This document shows, in pieces, positions 1 to 12,398 of a stretch of 64,000 nucleotides of DNA (within the stretch, counting starts at the first letter, position 1; each line of letters begins with the position of its first letter). The position numbers were made by a program, and so were the translations under genes. Location: assembly GCA_949130485.1 (NCBI GenBank), contig OX422196.1, positions 6,200,054-6,264,053 on the forward strand, given 5' to 3'. A model generated the notes under the pieces. The model was given only the letters and a program-made list of their open reading frames with translations, searched no databases and was not told the DNA's origin. The DNA comes from Agelas oroides (taxonomy: Eukaryota; Porifera; Demospongiae; Agelasida; Agelasidae).

Positions 1-225
1 CAATAACAATGTCACTTATACACTTTGTAGGCGGAACCTCACCATAGAAACCAGCTAGCAATGTTATTGACATGATAATATGAACTAATCATGTGCAATG
101 CATATAAGATAGAGAAGATTGTCTGCAGCAAAATCTATCCCATTTCAAAATTTCCATATTGTGACCTTGTTGCCGAGCGCCTTAGCGCGAGGCTACTAAT
201 CGTGCAGCGTAGTCAGCTCGCGTTT

Positions 226-263
226 GTATGTATGTATATATATATATATATATATGTATGTAT
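226..263. repeat. TA/TATG microsatellite
   Basis: A simple run of TA dinucleotides (about 235-254) flanked by TATG units. It produces a spurious Tyr/Ile-rich reading frame. Confidence 0.85.
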
Positions 264-322
264 ATCCGTCACACTTTGATTACGTGGGTGCGGTTTCTGT
301 GGTCTCGTCCCCAGACTACTAG

Positions 323-592
323 CCATGTGGTACTGGTCCGACCAGGAGGCGATCGAAAGATCGTGCGCGTGCGAGAGCCGAAACGGAGCAGGGGCCACAT
401 GGTACTGGTGGGAGCAGGAGGCGATCGACGTGTGAAAAAGATCGTCCGAGAGCCGAAATGGAGCAGAAGCAGTCAAAGCATGATCGTGCTAGAGAGCGAA
501 GACGGAAACAAAGGGACACTGCATCAGAAGAGAGTAAGGCAAAGGAGAAAGAGTCTGACAGATACTCGCATGACACTACGCTCACTTCCTGA
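323..592 (+). CDS. Possible 3' exon of an Arg/Ser/Glu-rich protein
   Basis: After an AG at 321-322 the frame stays open for about 89 codons to a stop at 590-592. It reads as a highly charged stretch with motifs such as TRRRSKDRARARAE, RARERRRKQRD and SKAKEKESDRYSHD, the composition seen in RS-domain splicing proteins. Two imperfect tandem copies of about 75 bp (starting near 323 and 396) account for much of it, so the charge pattern could simply be a by-product of the repeat. No upstream exon can be seen, and the sequence just before it (near 302-320) resembles the TAGTCTCGTCCCCAGAC transposon end, which argues against a real exon. I do not recognise a family. Confidence 0.2.
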   Translation, partial: PCGTGPTRRRSKDRARARAETEQGPHGTGGSRRRSTCEKDRPRAEMEQKQSKHDRARERRRKQRDTASEESKAKEKESDRYSHDTTLTS

Positions 593-2413
593 AACTCTTC
601 AGACGACCGCTTTGCCATCTTCATCGCTCTATCTCGTCTCCAGCACCTAGCACCTACACGCTACACGTGGTTACAACGGATATCTACTTGCATATTTCCG
701 GATATTCTTCTGCGCGAGGCATACTCTGTGCATGCGTATTCCTAGTACACGTTTATTACGTACAAGGACAGTGTATATCTGTATACATTCCTAGGGTTGT
801 AGTAACTGAAGAACCAAATGTAATGGCTACATAACAATTACAGTTTTAAAAAATAGTAATTCTATTTCATTTCACAACATAATTATTATGCTGTAATTTG
901 TACATGTAATGATGAAACAAATGACATGTAATTGTTTGCAGGGAGTAGTAATTACCAATTTCAAGGCTAATTACTGAACTATGCTGGTTTGATATGATTA
1001 CTGCCAGATGAGCACACTGCTGTGTCAGCACACTCACCTGAACACCTGACATTTTAGTTTCTTTTTAAGTTTCACAGACTACATGTACTGTGACCTGTAC
1101 TTTAACAATGTAATTTGTAATTTTGCTATTATTACTTCCTTATTTAAATATTATTTGATGATTTAATAATAATTCTTTTGTAATCATGTCAGAATTCACC
1201 TACTACAACTCTGATACATGCATCTGCACACGGTGCAAGGAGAGCACCACAAGACGTACCATTTTGTTAGACGAACTGAGATGAAGAGAAACTGGTCTAA
1301 ATCTGCAGCTCAATGTGGCTTTACACAATCAATAATCTGCTATGTGCACACTGTGTATAGGACGTTAAACTTTGTACATACACGCATAAATGTCTAGGAG
1401 TGCCACGGACTTTCCTAGTTGTCCTAGATATACAAAAATGTGGTGTACTGCTTCTGAATATCCTGGGATGTCCTGACTTGTCCTTACACGTGCACACACG
1501 TTGGACAAGAGACAGGTGAAGATAAACAATCTACCTCAACAGAATCTCAAGAGAAAGAAAGCATGGAGTGTGACAGGAAACACGGTTACTAGCTAGCTGC
1601 AGCATCACCGTGAAACAAGAGCGGGAACGAGATAAAACCTCCTGGTCACGTGATAAGACGCTCATGTGAGCAAAATCACATCTCACCGTACAATACAGTC
1701 TCAGGTGATAACTACAAAGTCTCCAAAAGCACAGGATGTGTGTTTGTGTCACAGACACAGCATGAGATAAAAAACAGGGCAGCTAATGTAAACAGATCAG
1801 TTTTTACAACATGGCCTTTGTTTGCATATCACTAAACCCTTGATTTTGCACTACTTCAAAGGGTCATCCAGGGGCCCCTCAGGTTCCTGTATATTCCCTT
1901 GCCTCACACACCTCAAAAGCTAATAATCGTTAGCCAGATCATTATCCGTCATGCTTCTTTATCTACATGGTGGCTCTTTGTTTCAGTTCTCAGTCAGCAG
2001 GGTGAACGAGGATCCCCTTAATAAAAGTTAGGCTTACTTTTTGTTTCCAGATTCGTGTAGTAGAATGATTATTGCATGTGAGTTTAGTGTAAACTACAAT
2101 TGAAAAACAGGAGAGAAAAAAGACAGATGAATATTTTACGGAGAGACGAGAATTGTTTTCTGAAAACAAAAAGGAAACATATATGTAATTGTGACCCTTA
2201 CTGTAGCTTGGAATCCATCCAACTACTATTTGGGTCCAAAACTGAGTCCAAAGTGCACCAGTTCAGAGTCCAGATTTTACACTTCCACCATTGCAACAAA
2301 GATTTCCAGTTCTCTACAACTGACTTTCACAATGTTACCAACATGCTGTTGGGGGTGTGGTCAGGTTCAAAATAATTATAACCAGCTACGTACATACACT
2401 GTGACTCACTCAC

Positions 2414-5038
2414 CGACTTGAAAGAGATCTCATCCTGGGTGATGATGGCTGCTCTGGTCCAACCAAACTCTTCAATTACCCTGGTCACACCCAGCACTGC
2501 CCAAGACTCTGAGGGTACAGTTCGGAAGAAGGAGGAGAAGCGCTGTCGGTCACTAAGTGCCTCTGAGGAGGATGCATATGAGACCTGGAGTGGAGACATG
2601 ATGTGTGTGAAGGTAAGAGTCATTCTTTTTACAGTTGAAACTTTAGCTCAGCATTCATTAGCAATTGGTACCAGTCATATTAATGTCATGACTTAAATCA
2701 TCACTTAGAGTAGACAACTTGTGCTATTACAACACAGACATGTGTCCAGGCCTGCCTTTTTTCAGAGAGATCCTGTGTTTTGAGTTGGCATTATGGGCAT
2801 GCCTATCGACCACACCCAGCTACCTGGCCACATGTAGATGTACGTGAGACGACCGCGATTTCAGTGTTCCTAGGGTTGACTATACAGTGTGCATTTGTGA
2901 GATGACGCATGAAAGCACATGCATAGCTACACGGCACACGAGGTATGTGCTCTACAAAGCTCTAGTTCAGAGAGATGTGGCCAGCAATAACATATAATTT
3001 CCTAATATGCTATTCCACTAACTAACTAAAAAATTAATAAACAAATAAAATCTCTTTCGTTCCAACATGAGAGGTAAAATGTTCTAAGCACCTCTAGTTA
3101 CTGCTAACAAACGTTGGGTGCAGTAGGTCATGTTGATCGTACCATGCATGCTGTAAACAACTGCCATTTAAAGCTCATGATTAAGCAATTAAAGTTGAAC
3201 CATCAACAGAAACAATAAATATTACCTTTCACAAAAACAACACTGGGAATAAACAGATATAGCATGCTGTTAATAGCTCTTTGATACAAAAGATCACACT
3301 GTTAGTGATAGCCTCGTTCCCAGGTGCTGAATTGAAAAATCGGAGGGAGCGCCTGGTACACACTGTTTGTGCATGCGCGAAGTCTCCTTGGTAACCTGCA
3401 TACTAACCATGCACTAACATAACAGTCTATTTCAGTTTACCTGCTGATAAGTCATACTGCAGAGTTATGCTCTCTGTGAGATACATTCGGGGGGTTTTAA
3501 AGTCAAAACTGCTATCGCTTTGACAGCAACGGCTTGTATCATCTCGTTCTAGGCGATCGATGAACTTCAAAGGGAAAGATTACATCATTCACGTGCCACA
3601 GTGTTTACCTGGAATGGACAAACGGGCGAATAATTTTTGCATGCGAAGAGCTGAGTGTTTTCATTGCTTCCTCGTCATCGTTTCGACGGAGCATGGTCAA
3701 TGGCAGGCATCTTTCACACCGGAGAAATCAATTGACAAACCGAGGTTAGTGTAACAGAGTAGATTTTACGGAAGTTTCCAAGTTCCCCAGAAAAACTTGG
3801 GGAGTCGCACATGCGCAAACAGTGTGTACCAGGCGCTCCCTCCGATTTTTCGATTGAGCGCCTGGGAACGAGGCTATGTCAGTGATAGTTAGGTGTCATG
3901 CCGTCAAAAACAACACCAGATAATAATCCCAATTTTATAAACAGCGTTCAAATTTACTTTATAGTATGGATATGAGGGCAGGTGAGGGTGGGTACGTACC
4001 TCTTTGATGCAACAAGAGTGGAACAGTTGCATGTTATTTCCCTCCAGGCCAGGAGGGTGGCCATCTCACACATTGGTGAGGGCTACACACACATGCAAGA
4101 TAACACCACAAAACCTAGGTAACCAACTTTCTTACTGTTGCCTAGGTAACAGCAATAGAGGACTATGCATTCTTCAACATGATAGCCTGGGATTTCCAAC
4201 GACCACTCAAAGTTTAAGGACACAACCCGATGAGAGTTGGTTATTGTAACCCTACTATTACACAATCACTACAAATGCACTGCCCACAGTAACATACACA
4301 GTTACAGTGGGCAGATAAGGAGAAGAATGATGCAGGTTGTTTCATTGGCTACCACCCACACATCCTCAATATCAGAACAGGGTATCGCCTCATTCTAAAC
4401 CTCTCACAGCTTCAGCACTTGTACAGGCAGTGAGAGAGCTGTGAAAGGCTGGTAACACTGCCTGGGTATTGCCATGGCTACAAGACTATGATGCTCAAAT
4501 CTCAAGGGACAGCATGCAGACACAAGTCTGCAGATAAACAACCTACATTCCAACATAATAAGTTCATAGTCCACGATGGGTTCAAAAGGTACAAGACACC
4601 AAAGTGCTGCCATCTTAATGTGAAAAATATTTTCTTACCATGCCTGAAATTAGTACAAGAGAGTTGTGAAGACTTATAAGAAAGGAAGCGAGGAGATCAA
4701 AAACAAAGCCGTTAATCCAAGCTTGAAAATGGCAGCATACAAATCAGTACGAAATACCAAAACAACAGTAATTGAAGCACAGCTCACCGTTAAAAAGGCA
4801 GGCCCAGGTGTTATGCAGAGTTACTAACACTTACCATATACATGTGTACTTTGACATTTGTACAACACTAAGAAAATGAGGATTAATCTTGCGTACCACA
4901 CTGAAGTTGTAGTAGTGTGCAACTTCTGCCAGGGCTTCGGTAGCAATGGAACACCCAGCTCCAACAGCAGCCACCGCACGGGGAGACTCAAAGAGTTGCG
5001 TGAAGAACGCATCCAGGGCTCCTTTCCGGGTGCACTGT

Positions 5039-5076
<38 letters not shown>

Positions 5077-8000
5077 AATAACAAACACAGGGTTAATGAT
5101 ACTTGGCATACCAACATGAACGTTTTGGTGCACAAGCCCTGGCTTGTTTCATGCCTAGGAGAGTGGGTGTAATTCATTAGACAGTATATACTAAGATAGA
5201 CAGCACACTTTCAGTTCATCAGTCTGTGACACTGTAATGTCAATTATTTTCTTTTACATCTCACTTTGCATGCAGCTGCAGAAGGCTGCACAACTCACAA
5301 AGATGTGCAGATAGGGCCTGTTATGACAACAGAAGGTGGCTTTATCAATGATCAGTTTCACAGTGGGCAAATGTTCCATCTCTGACATCAAGACCAACTT
5401 CAGTAAACAAAACTAGACTACAATAATTCTGAAAGTGTTGATACAATGCAGCCACTACCATCAGAGAAGATGAAGGCTCCAGACTGACTACATCCTGCTG
5501 CTCAGTTCCCAAAACCCTGACTATGATTCAAATTGGGTCCAGTTTCCCTGTACTATAAAGGAAGTTGACTGTGACATCATACCACACACTGTTAATCTAA
5601 TTTATAGGTTGAGAACAGAACCATTCCAGGGGGAGGTCCTTAACAGGAGTCAGAAAGTCTATGGTAGTATGGGTTCCTCTTTGAGCCAGTTTGTTGGGCT
5701 CTTAGCTTCATCCTCATTTGCAACTGTCTCTATGCCTTACATGGCACTGTTACTAGACTCTGCCTCAGTCCTGCAAACACAGCAATACTGTAAGTCAGAC
5801 ATTTTCATTGTTGGCTATCGGTACAACGAACATTGAATGTGTGAAAAACTAACCACATATAAACATCATGAACCTTTGCACACAACAAAACATTGTAATG
5901 GAAGGTTTAAAGGCCTGGAGTGAGGCTGGATCGAGCTCCTTCCGTTCACTGATTTCTACAAGCTAGTCCATGATGTAGCATTGTAATGGAAGGTTTAAAG
6001 GCCTGGAGTGAGACTGGATCGAGCTCCTTCCGTTCACTGATTTCTACAAGCTAGTCCATGATGTAGCATTGTAATGGAAGGTTTAAAGGCCTGGAGTGAG
6101 ACTGGATCGAGCTCCTTCCGTTCACTGATTTCTACAAGCTAGTCCATGATGTAGCATTGTAATGGAAGGTTTAAAGGCCTGGGGTGAGGCGCTGGAGCTC
6201 CTTCTGTTCACTGATTTCTACAAGCTAGTCCATGATGTAGCATTGTAATGGAAGGTTTAAAGGCCTGGGGTGAGGCGCTGGAGCTCCTTCCATTCACTGA
6301 TTTCTACAAGCTAGTCCATGATGTAGCATTGTAATGGAAGGTTTAAAGGCCTGGAGTGAGGCTGGATCGAGCTCCTTCTGTTCACTGATTTCTACAAGCT
6401 AGTCCATGATGTAGCATTGTAATGGAAGGTTTAAAGGCCTGGAGTGAGACTGGATCGAGCTCCTTCCGTTCACTGATTTCTACAAGCTAGTCCATGATGT
6501 AGCATTGTAATGGAAGGTTTAAAGGCCTGGAGTGAGACTGGATTGAGCTCCTTCCGTTCACTGATTTCTACAAGCTAGTCCATGATGTAGCATTGTAATG
6601 GAAGGTTTAAAGGCCTGGAGTGAGACTGGATCGAGCTCCTTCCGTTCACTGATTTCTACAAGCTAGTCCATGATGTAGCATTGTAATGGAAGGTTTAAAG
6701 GCCTGGAGTGAGACTGGATCGAGCTCCTTCCGTTCACTGATTTCTACAAGCTAGTCCATGATATAGCATTGTAATGGAAGGTTTAAAGGCCTGGAGTGAG
6801 GCTGGATCGAGCTCCTTCTGTTCACTGATTTCTACAAGCTAGTCCATGATGTAGCATTGTAATGGAAGGTTTAAAGGCCTGGAGTGAGACTGGATCGAGC
6901 TCCTTCCGTTCACTGATTTCTACAAGCTAGTCCATGATGTAGCATTGTAATGGAAGGTTTAAAGGCCTGGAGTGAGACTGGATCGAGCTCCTTCCGTTCA
7001 CTGATTTCTACAAGCTAGTCCATGATGTAGCATTGTAATGGAAGGTTTAAAGGCCTGGAGTGAGACTGGATCGAGCTCCTTCCGTTCACTGATTTCTACA
7101 AGCTAGTCCATGATGTAGCATTGTAATGGAAGGTTTAAAGGCCTGGAGTGAGACTGGATCGAGCTCCTTCCGTTCACTGATTTCTACAAGCTAGTCCATG
7201 ATGTAGCATTGTAATGGAAGGTTTAAAGGCCTGGAGTGAGGCTGGATCGAGCTCCTTCTGTTCACTGATTTCTACAAGCTAGTCCATGATATAGCATTGT
7301 AATGGAAGGTTTAAAGGCCTGGGGTGAGGCTGGATCGAGCTCCTTCCGTTCACTGATTTCTACAAGCTAGTCCATGATGTAGCAAGAGTATAGTTCCTCC
7401 ACTAGCTTAGTACTTGCTATGCTACACATGTGGATGTCCCCTTCCTCCCCTGCTAGTTATTTTTACCTCTGCTGGTGGTGTGAGACAAGAAACATGGCTG
7501 CTGGTGCTGTTGGGAGTCATACATCTTGCATGTTTGCTGAACACTGTGAAAGTCCAGCTTGACTGGTGCTTATTTCCTATGGGAGTGCCTAAAATGTCAT
7601 AAACTGTGGATCAACATACTCACTCATAGGGTGCTTATCTTCTAGCCTCGTCCCCAGGCCCCGCCCAAAAATCGGGAAAGGGGCCTGGTGTTACTTGCAA
7701 AAATTCCCGTATGTGCTGTGTCAGCAGTCTTCGTTTGAAGTAGAGGAATCACGTTCGTCCATTACCAATTACTAAATTCTTGACACGTGAAAGTAGTAGA
7801 CTCGTTCCAAGACCATTTGAAAATGGGAACGAGGCAATTAGCATAAGCAGACTTTTCATAAACCTCGGATTTCAGAAACTTAGAGCGTAGTTACACTTGC
7901 TAGGCTACTACTCTTGCCTCACAGGATTTGTCTGTAGTCGCTCCGTAGCAAGATCTGTTTATCTCCTCTGTAATGCCATCGTCAACAGTAGCTGGCTACC

Positions 8001-11000
8001 ACGTGATCACGTAAGGCATGTAATTGCTACGTATATGCTGACTCAGCACATACGGGAATTTTTGCAAATAACACCAGGCCCCTTTCCCAAGTTTTGGGTG
8101 GGGCCTGGGGACGAGGCTACTTATCTTCTATGGGTGTGACATGGAGGGCAGCCACCTCCTACATGAAGTGAGCATGTCTATATAGCTGGTACAACTGCTA
8201 CGTGTGCACTATCCAGAGGCGTCATTGTCATAGCAACATATTACTGTATTCTTATGGCTTAACTTTTATAGCTTTGCTTTAGCTGGTACACAAACCAAAA
8301 ACATTCACAATCTGAACTGTGGGCAGATCACGACAATATGTTAGATCTGCTGCGACAGTTAGATCTGCTGCGACACTTATCCTGCTTATCGTGGTCCAAG
8401 TTTACACAGAAGCAGTAAGTAGTACTAACCACACATCTTTATCTCTGCTCATGGAACTGTAGCAGCCATACATCATGTTGAAATCAGCTGGAGGTGTTGC
8501 TGACTATAGTCCAGATGTCTGGACTCGAGACTAGTTTCTGACTAGTCCAGATGTCTGGACTTGAGACTAGTTGCTGGCTAGTCCAGATGTCTGGACTCGA
8601 GACTAGTTTCAGACTAGTCCAGATGTCTGGACTTGAGACTAGTTGCTGACTAGTCCAGATGTCTGGACTTGAGACTAGTTTCTGACTAGTCCAGATGTCT
8701 GGACACGAGACTAGTTGCTATATAACTAGCTGGTAAAGCTATGTGTGTACAGTCTAACAAGGATACATGAACAATCAACAAACCACATCCCACTGTTAAA
8801 AGGTAGGTAGGCCAAAGAGTCAGAACTTGCACAAGAAGCATTTCAGCTGATACCAGGCTTCATGCAGTCCGTTACATCACATAAGCAAAAAAATATCACG
8901 GGTTCATTCTGTATATAGTTACAAGTGTGCAGCACAAGTAACCAAGGCAGCAAATGAGTGATACATGAGTGAGTGTTCAAGTAAAATTAAGATATTCATA
9001 GCATCACGTGCCAATTAAGGTGGGTGTGGCTAACACCCCCTGGGTAATATATATACTAGTTAGTAGCATACCTGCACATTTTAGATGAAGAAAGCACCCA
9101 TAGTAACCTGCAAGTCTTTCTGTTGAATTTTACTTGAACCACTCACATTTGTGATGTAATGATTTTATATACAAGCCATTGCAAGTGCTTGTGATCAATA
9201 TAATATCCTTGCATGACTTGTAGTATACAACTATCAGCTGCACACCAGTCCTATACATTGCCTCCTGTACATTGGTGTAAGTTACATCACACAGCTGGTT
9301 TTTGGTCAGTTTGTGCTGACCCAAGCCAGAACAATCTTTAGAAAAAAAAAAAATCCATAGGTGGGTTTAAGTAATTGTTGTACATATGTCAATTCTAGCA
9401 ATTAAGGCCATTATTTGCTGAGTATTAGTTTATCATCTGGGACTTTCTCTGAAGTTCATGCAGGCAGGCGGCCATTACCATTACAACATTATTCGTCGAC
9501 CGCAATAAAAGTTCGGCTCCTGGACTCGAGAGGCCACACCCCCTGTGAAATAAATATGAAACATAGCATCTGGAGGGTGAGTACTCCAATGTTTTCGGGA
9601 AGGAGATATCTTTTAGCAATATGTTGAGTACATGTAGTTCCAAATCGACATGCAACTCAGCAGCACTGACGCATACAGAGCATGAGATAGACAATAATGG
9701 CGATAATGGACCTCCCCAAAAAAGCATGCGGGCGGGGAATGAGAAACTTATATTAACAAATAGTGGTGTCATTAGTATACCTCACCCTTGATCAACCCTA
9801 GTATTTGCCAGAGCACGACTCTGGGAAGGTGAAACATTCATGTCAACCATCTAGTGCATGAGGAAGAGGCTCCCTGATGTCTGCAGACACAATGTGGTTT
9901 CACTGTTTGTGTTTCAAATACTTTAAAATATACAAGGACTACAAACCCCCCCTTCAACTAAAGTTATGTCAGAATGCCTTGTCTACATAACCTCGATCAT
10001 TCTTAGGCCCACACCAACTCTATGCCTCTTACAGTTTGATGAAGTGGGAGATCCAAACAACGGAAAGAAGGCTGGGTGGGGACTGCAAAAGGGACTACCT
10101 TGTCCAAACATGCTACTTAAGGCAATACCCCCAAATGTTTACATCATCCAACTTGTTTCCAGGCTCACTTCTCCTCCCCCCAGTTTTTTCGTACATAGCT
10201 CTAGCAGATTTGTGTTCCAAGTTCAAAACTCTACCAATGGATTTACCACCGCATGGACCTCTCAAAGAAAGAGGGGAATAGCCTCGTTCCCAGACCATCC
10301 CACACAGCCTGGGAATGAGGCAAGGTCATTACACTCCCTAAATTGTTTTCTTACTCTTGTTAATACACAGACTGTGGTAACCGTAGTACTGGGTCTAGAG
10401 GATAAATTTTGTAGATTTGTATCACACAGTGGCGAGATAGCTCAGATAGTGCTCAATACCACAAAACTGCAGATTTGGCCTTCTGGGCCTCATCAATGCT
10501 GCTCAGATTAACTGTAGGGTGCTACTCCAGTTGAGCGACACCAGAATAGCTACTACTCTAAGAAAAGAAAAGAAAAAGACAGTTTGATTGTTGTCCTCAT
10601 CAACAATGCTGGGTCTGTTACCTGCACGTACTCAGGTGAGAATTATGCAGAACTAGTTACTGATTGTCAACCGGGGCCTGGGAACAAGGCTAGTCTTCCT
10701 CAACAATGCTGGTAGGGTGCAACCATAGATAATAGGTGAGACCTTACTACTCATAGAGAGGGTATCCTATCTATATGCATTAATGGGGTGAGAAGTAGCC
10801 TCGTTCCCAGGCTCTGCCTTTCCGGGCTTTCCTTGATAGTGGGAGACCCTGGGAAGGGAGACTGTGGGAAGGGAGATGCTTGGAGCAAGGCTATTAGTGT
10901 GGCAACGAGGCTAGGTGAGAAGAAGTCAACAGTGAGATCAACTCCCCAACATAACTGAGGTGAGAACTACTGAGACAGTTGTTGTTGTTTTGTTAAGGAA

Positions 11001-12398
11001 GACACAACTTACAAACAATGGACACAACAGACACCAAAGGAGAGTAAGTGTTACACATGATCACTTTTACATATCTAGCGAGTCATTTACTTGAGCTAGA
11101 AGACATGGCAAAAGGATAAGTTAGATATCAAGACGGAGGGAGGGATCTAAGTGATTTAGTAACGGGTGTGGGCACTACAGAGGAGGGCCACCAGCTCCGT
11201 CTTGCTCAACAGTGTTGTTGTCTCGTTCTGCAATGAACCGCTCAAGAGCCCCAATGTTTGTCTTTGGTTCGTAATGTGGTGTCCTTATACAGTTAATGTT
11301 GTTTGCGCTCCAAATAACTTAGAACTGTTGACCATGAGGTCTACAGATATTTAGAAGGCCTCAGGAGGTCCTCATTACCATCCTTGCTGTGCTCATAATG
11401 CTATAGCCCTGATTCCTTCAGGTTTTTATATCCCATGGTCTCTGAATCTTATTGTAATGCACCAATCACATTCATGAAAGCATTTGAGTCATGACTGACA
11501 AACCAAACAATATCCACTTGAATTTTCTCATTCATACTTTTTTCTTTATAGCACAGACTACTACTCACCGACTAATGGTCATAAGTGAACTCATCAAATA
11601 TACTCTTTATGCATGCCAGAAGCCATAATACTTATTATTGGAATGTAATCAATGTACACAAATACATGACTGGCCTGGACAATTTAATAGTGCTGAGGAG
11701 GAAGGTCTAACACATACCCCAATTCCCATATCATGGCACCCAATGAAAGTGTTTAAAACGCGGCAAACAGTTGTTGTAACATAGAGACAAGACTGTTTTG
11801 CAAAAACAAAATTTCTCCAAACGACCTATACATTCTCACACTCAAGTTGATTTGTATGGTACAGTTATTATCCATAGTGGAACTTGGAGGTAAATTTAAC
11901 AGGAACTATAAATTTGCAGAGAGTAATGGTTCTGCAAAATTCATGAAATTTTCTGCTGCAAAATTATCTCTTGGCAACATGTATGGGAGAAAACACCCTC
12001 CAAAAAGCCCATTGTAGATTACATTTACAACCTGGGACAGAAGGTGGCCCATGCCAGCTCCCAAAATTAAATTTATGTCGTTGCAAGATCTTGTCCCTAT
12101 TTATACTTACCTGCGAGTCCGCTTCTATGATGTCCAGGGTGTATTCGGGCAGTACCGCAGTATCGTTGTTGATGCGCTCTATGGCCATGTCCACTGCAGG
12201 TCTGGTTCCACTTGAGTCGTACCCTCCGCCACTCGAGGTGATGTAAAGTATGTGCAGGGGCGTCGTGCTGTCGTTGTCGACTGCACACCGCGCCAGGCTT
12301 GGAAATAGCGCAACTGCGAACACGTATATTAGAAACTGCACTGATAGCGATTGGCGCCTTTGGCGGAGGAACGGAAGAAGCTGCTCTCGGATGGCCAT
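2414..12398 (-). CDS. GABA-B receptor-like class C GPCR, N-terminal exons (receptor A)
   Basis: Three exons fit in phase 0: 12398-12111 (96 codons), 5034-4897 (46) and 2584-2414 (57). Together they make the first lobe of a Venus-flytrap ligand domain. Exon 1 starts with a basic stretch and a hydrophobic signal peptide ending near SLARC. Exon 2 contains GAGCSIATEALAEVAHYYN, the counterpart of the GCSS block of human GABBR1. Exon 3 contains VSYASSSEALSDRQRF and FFRTVPSE, the diagnostic GABA-B block, then FGWTRAAIITQDE. An upstream in-frame ATG at 12440 would add 14 residues; I prefer 12398 because the signal peptide follows directly. Membrane exons were not found in the window. The 7.1-kb intron 1 holds two tandem arrays and several transposons. 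The gene starts about 180 bp from AAR2, head-to-head. Of the four receptors here, this one is closest to canonical GABA-B subunits. Confidence 0.85.
3309..3876. mobile_element. Inverted-repeat element, 568 bp, 9-bp target duplication
   Basis: The ends read TAGCCTCGTTCCCAGG and, inverted, CCTGGGAACGAGGCTA. Homology between the arms extends inward about 90 bp (the CGGAGGGAGCGCCTGGTACA block on the left matches the right arm near 3815-3850). The flanks are TGTTAGTGA (3300-3308) and TGTCAGTGA (3877-3885), a 9-bp duplication with one mismatch. No transposase is encoded; the 64-codon internal frame resembles nothing known. It lies in intron 2 of receptor A. Confidence 0.85.
5041..5073. repeat. CA microsatellite next to a splice acceptor
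   Basis: An uninterrupted CA run on the plus strand. On the transcribed minus strand of receptor A it is a TG run directly followed by CTACAG, the acceptor of exon 2 (exon starts at 5034). Confidence 0.95.
5891..7382. repeat. 88-bp minisatellite, 17 copies
   Basis: Each unit starts CATTGTAATGGAAGGTTTAA and ends CTAGTCCATGATGTAG. I followed unit starts at 5891, 5979, 6067, 6155, 6241, 6327 and 6415 onward. The total of 1492 bp equals fifteen 88-bp and two 86-bp units. Variation is concentrated at a few sites (GAGTGAGAC/GAGTGAGGC, GATGTAG/GATATAG), and the same variant combination recurs with a period of several units, suggesting block duplications. It lies in intron 1 of receptor A. Confidence 0.95.
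7643..8119. mobile_element. Inverted-repeat element, 477 bp, perfect 9-bp duplication
   Basis: The ends are TAGCCTCGTCCCCAGGC and its inverse, with arms of about 65 bp that include the AAAATTCCCGTATGTGCTG block. The exact 9-mer CTTATCTTC flanks it at 7634-7642 and 8120-8128. No coding capacity was seen. It lies in intron 1 of receptor A. Confidence 0.9.
8501..8718. repeat. 36-bp tandem repeat, six copies
   Basis: GTCCAGATGTCTGGAC recurs at 8509, 8545, 8581, 8617, 8653 and 8689. Each unit contains two self-complementary motifs (CCAGATGTCTGG and CTAGT..ACTAG), so the array could form alternative hairpins. A related fragment (GGTCTGGACTAGTCTCGAGA) appears near 44187. Confidence 0.95.
8719..10795. 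other. Intronic sequence without recognised genes
   Basis: Part of intron 1 of receptor A. It contains a small hairpin (10275-10320) with transposon-end sequence (TAGCCTCGTTCCCAG..CTGGGAATGAGGCA) and a half-site near 10672-10692. The long open frame at 9966-10511 runs through this transposon sequence and is not accepted as a gene. Confidence 0.6.
10796..10913. mobile_element. Short inverted-repeat element, perfect 9-bp duplication
   Basis: TAGCCTCGTTCCCAGGCTC on the left and AACGAGGCTA on the right. The exact 9-mer GGTGAGAAG flanks both sides (10787-10795 and 10914-10922). It lies in intron 1 of receptor A. Confidence 0.85.
10923..12110. other. Intronic sequence, nothing recognised
   Basis: The first (5') part of intron 1 of receptor A. 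No open frame, repeat array or RNA gene could be supported. Donor GTAAGT of exon 1 is at 12110-12105 on the minus strand. Confidence 0.6.

Larger units (their letters stand above)
1..2413. other. Gene-poor left edge, probably intron of receptor A
   Basis: No convincing gene was found here apart from the weak candidate exon at 323-592. The stretch contains a TA microsatellite near 226-263 and otherwise AT-rich unique sequence. Receptor A (minus strand) has a good donor site at 2414/2413, so its intron 3 should run leftward through this region. I looked for the next ligand-domain exon (the W-rich block seen in the paralogs near 28.5 kb) and did not see it, so intron 3 probably continues past the window edge. 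Confidence 0.5.

Noticed and set aside
9966..10511. Open frame of 181 codons on the plus strand
   Set aside because: It runs through a transposon hairpin (TAGCCTCGTTCCCAGACC) within an intron, has no recognisable domain and no splice support.
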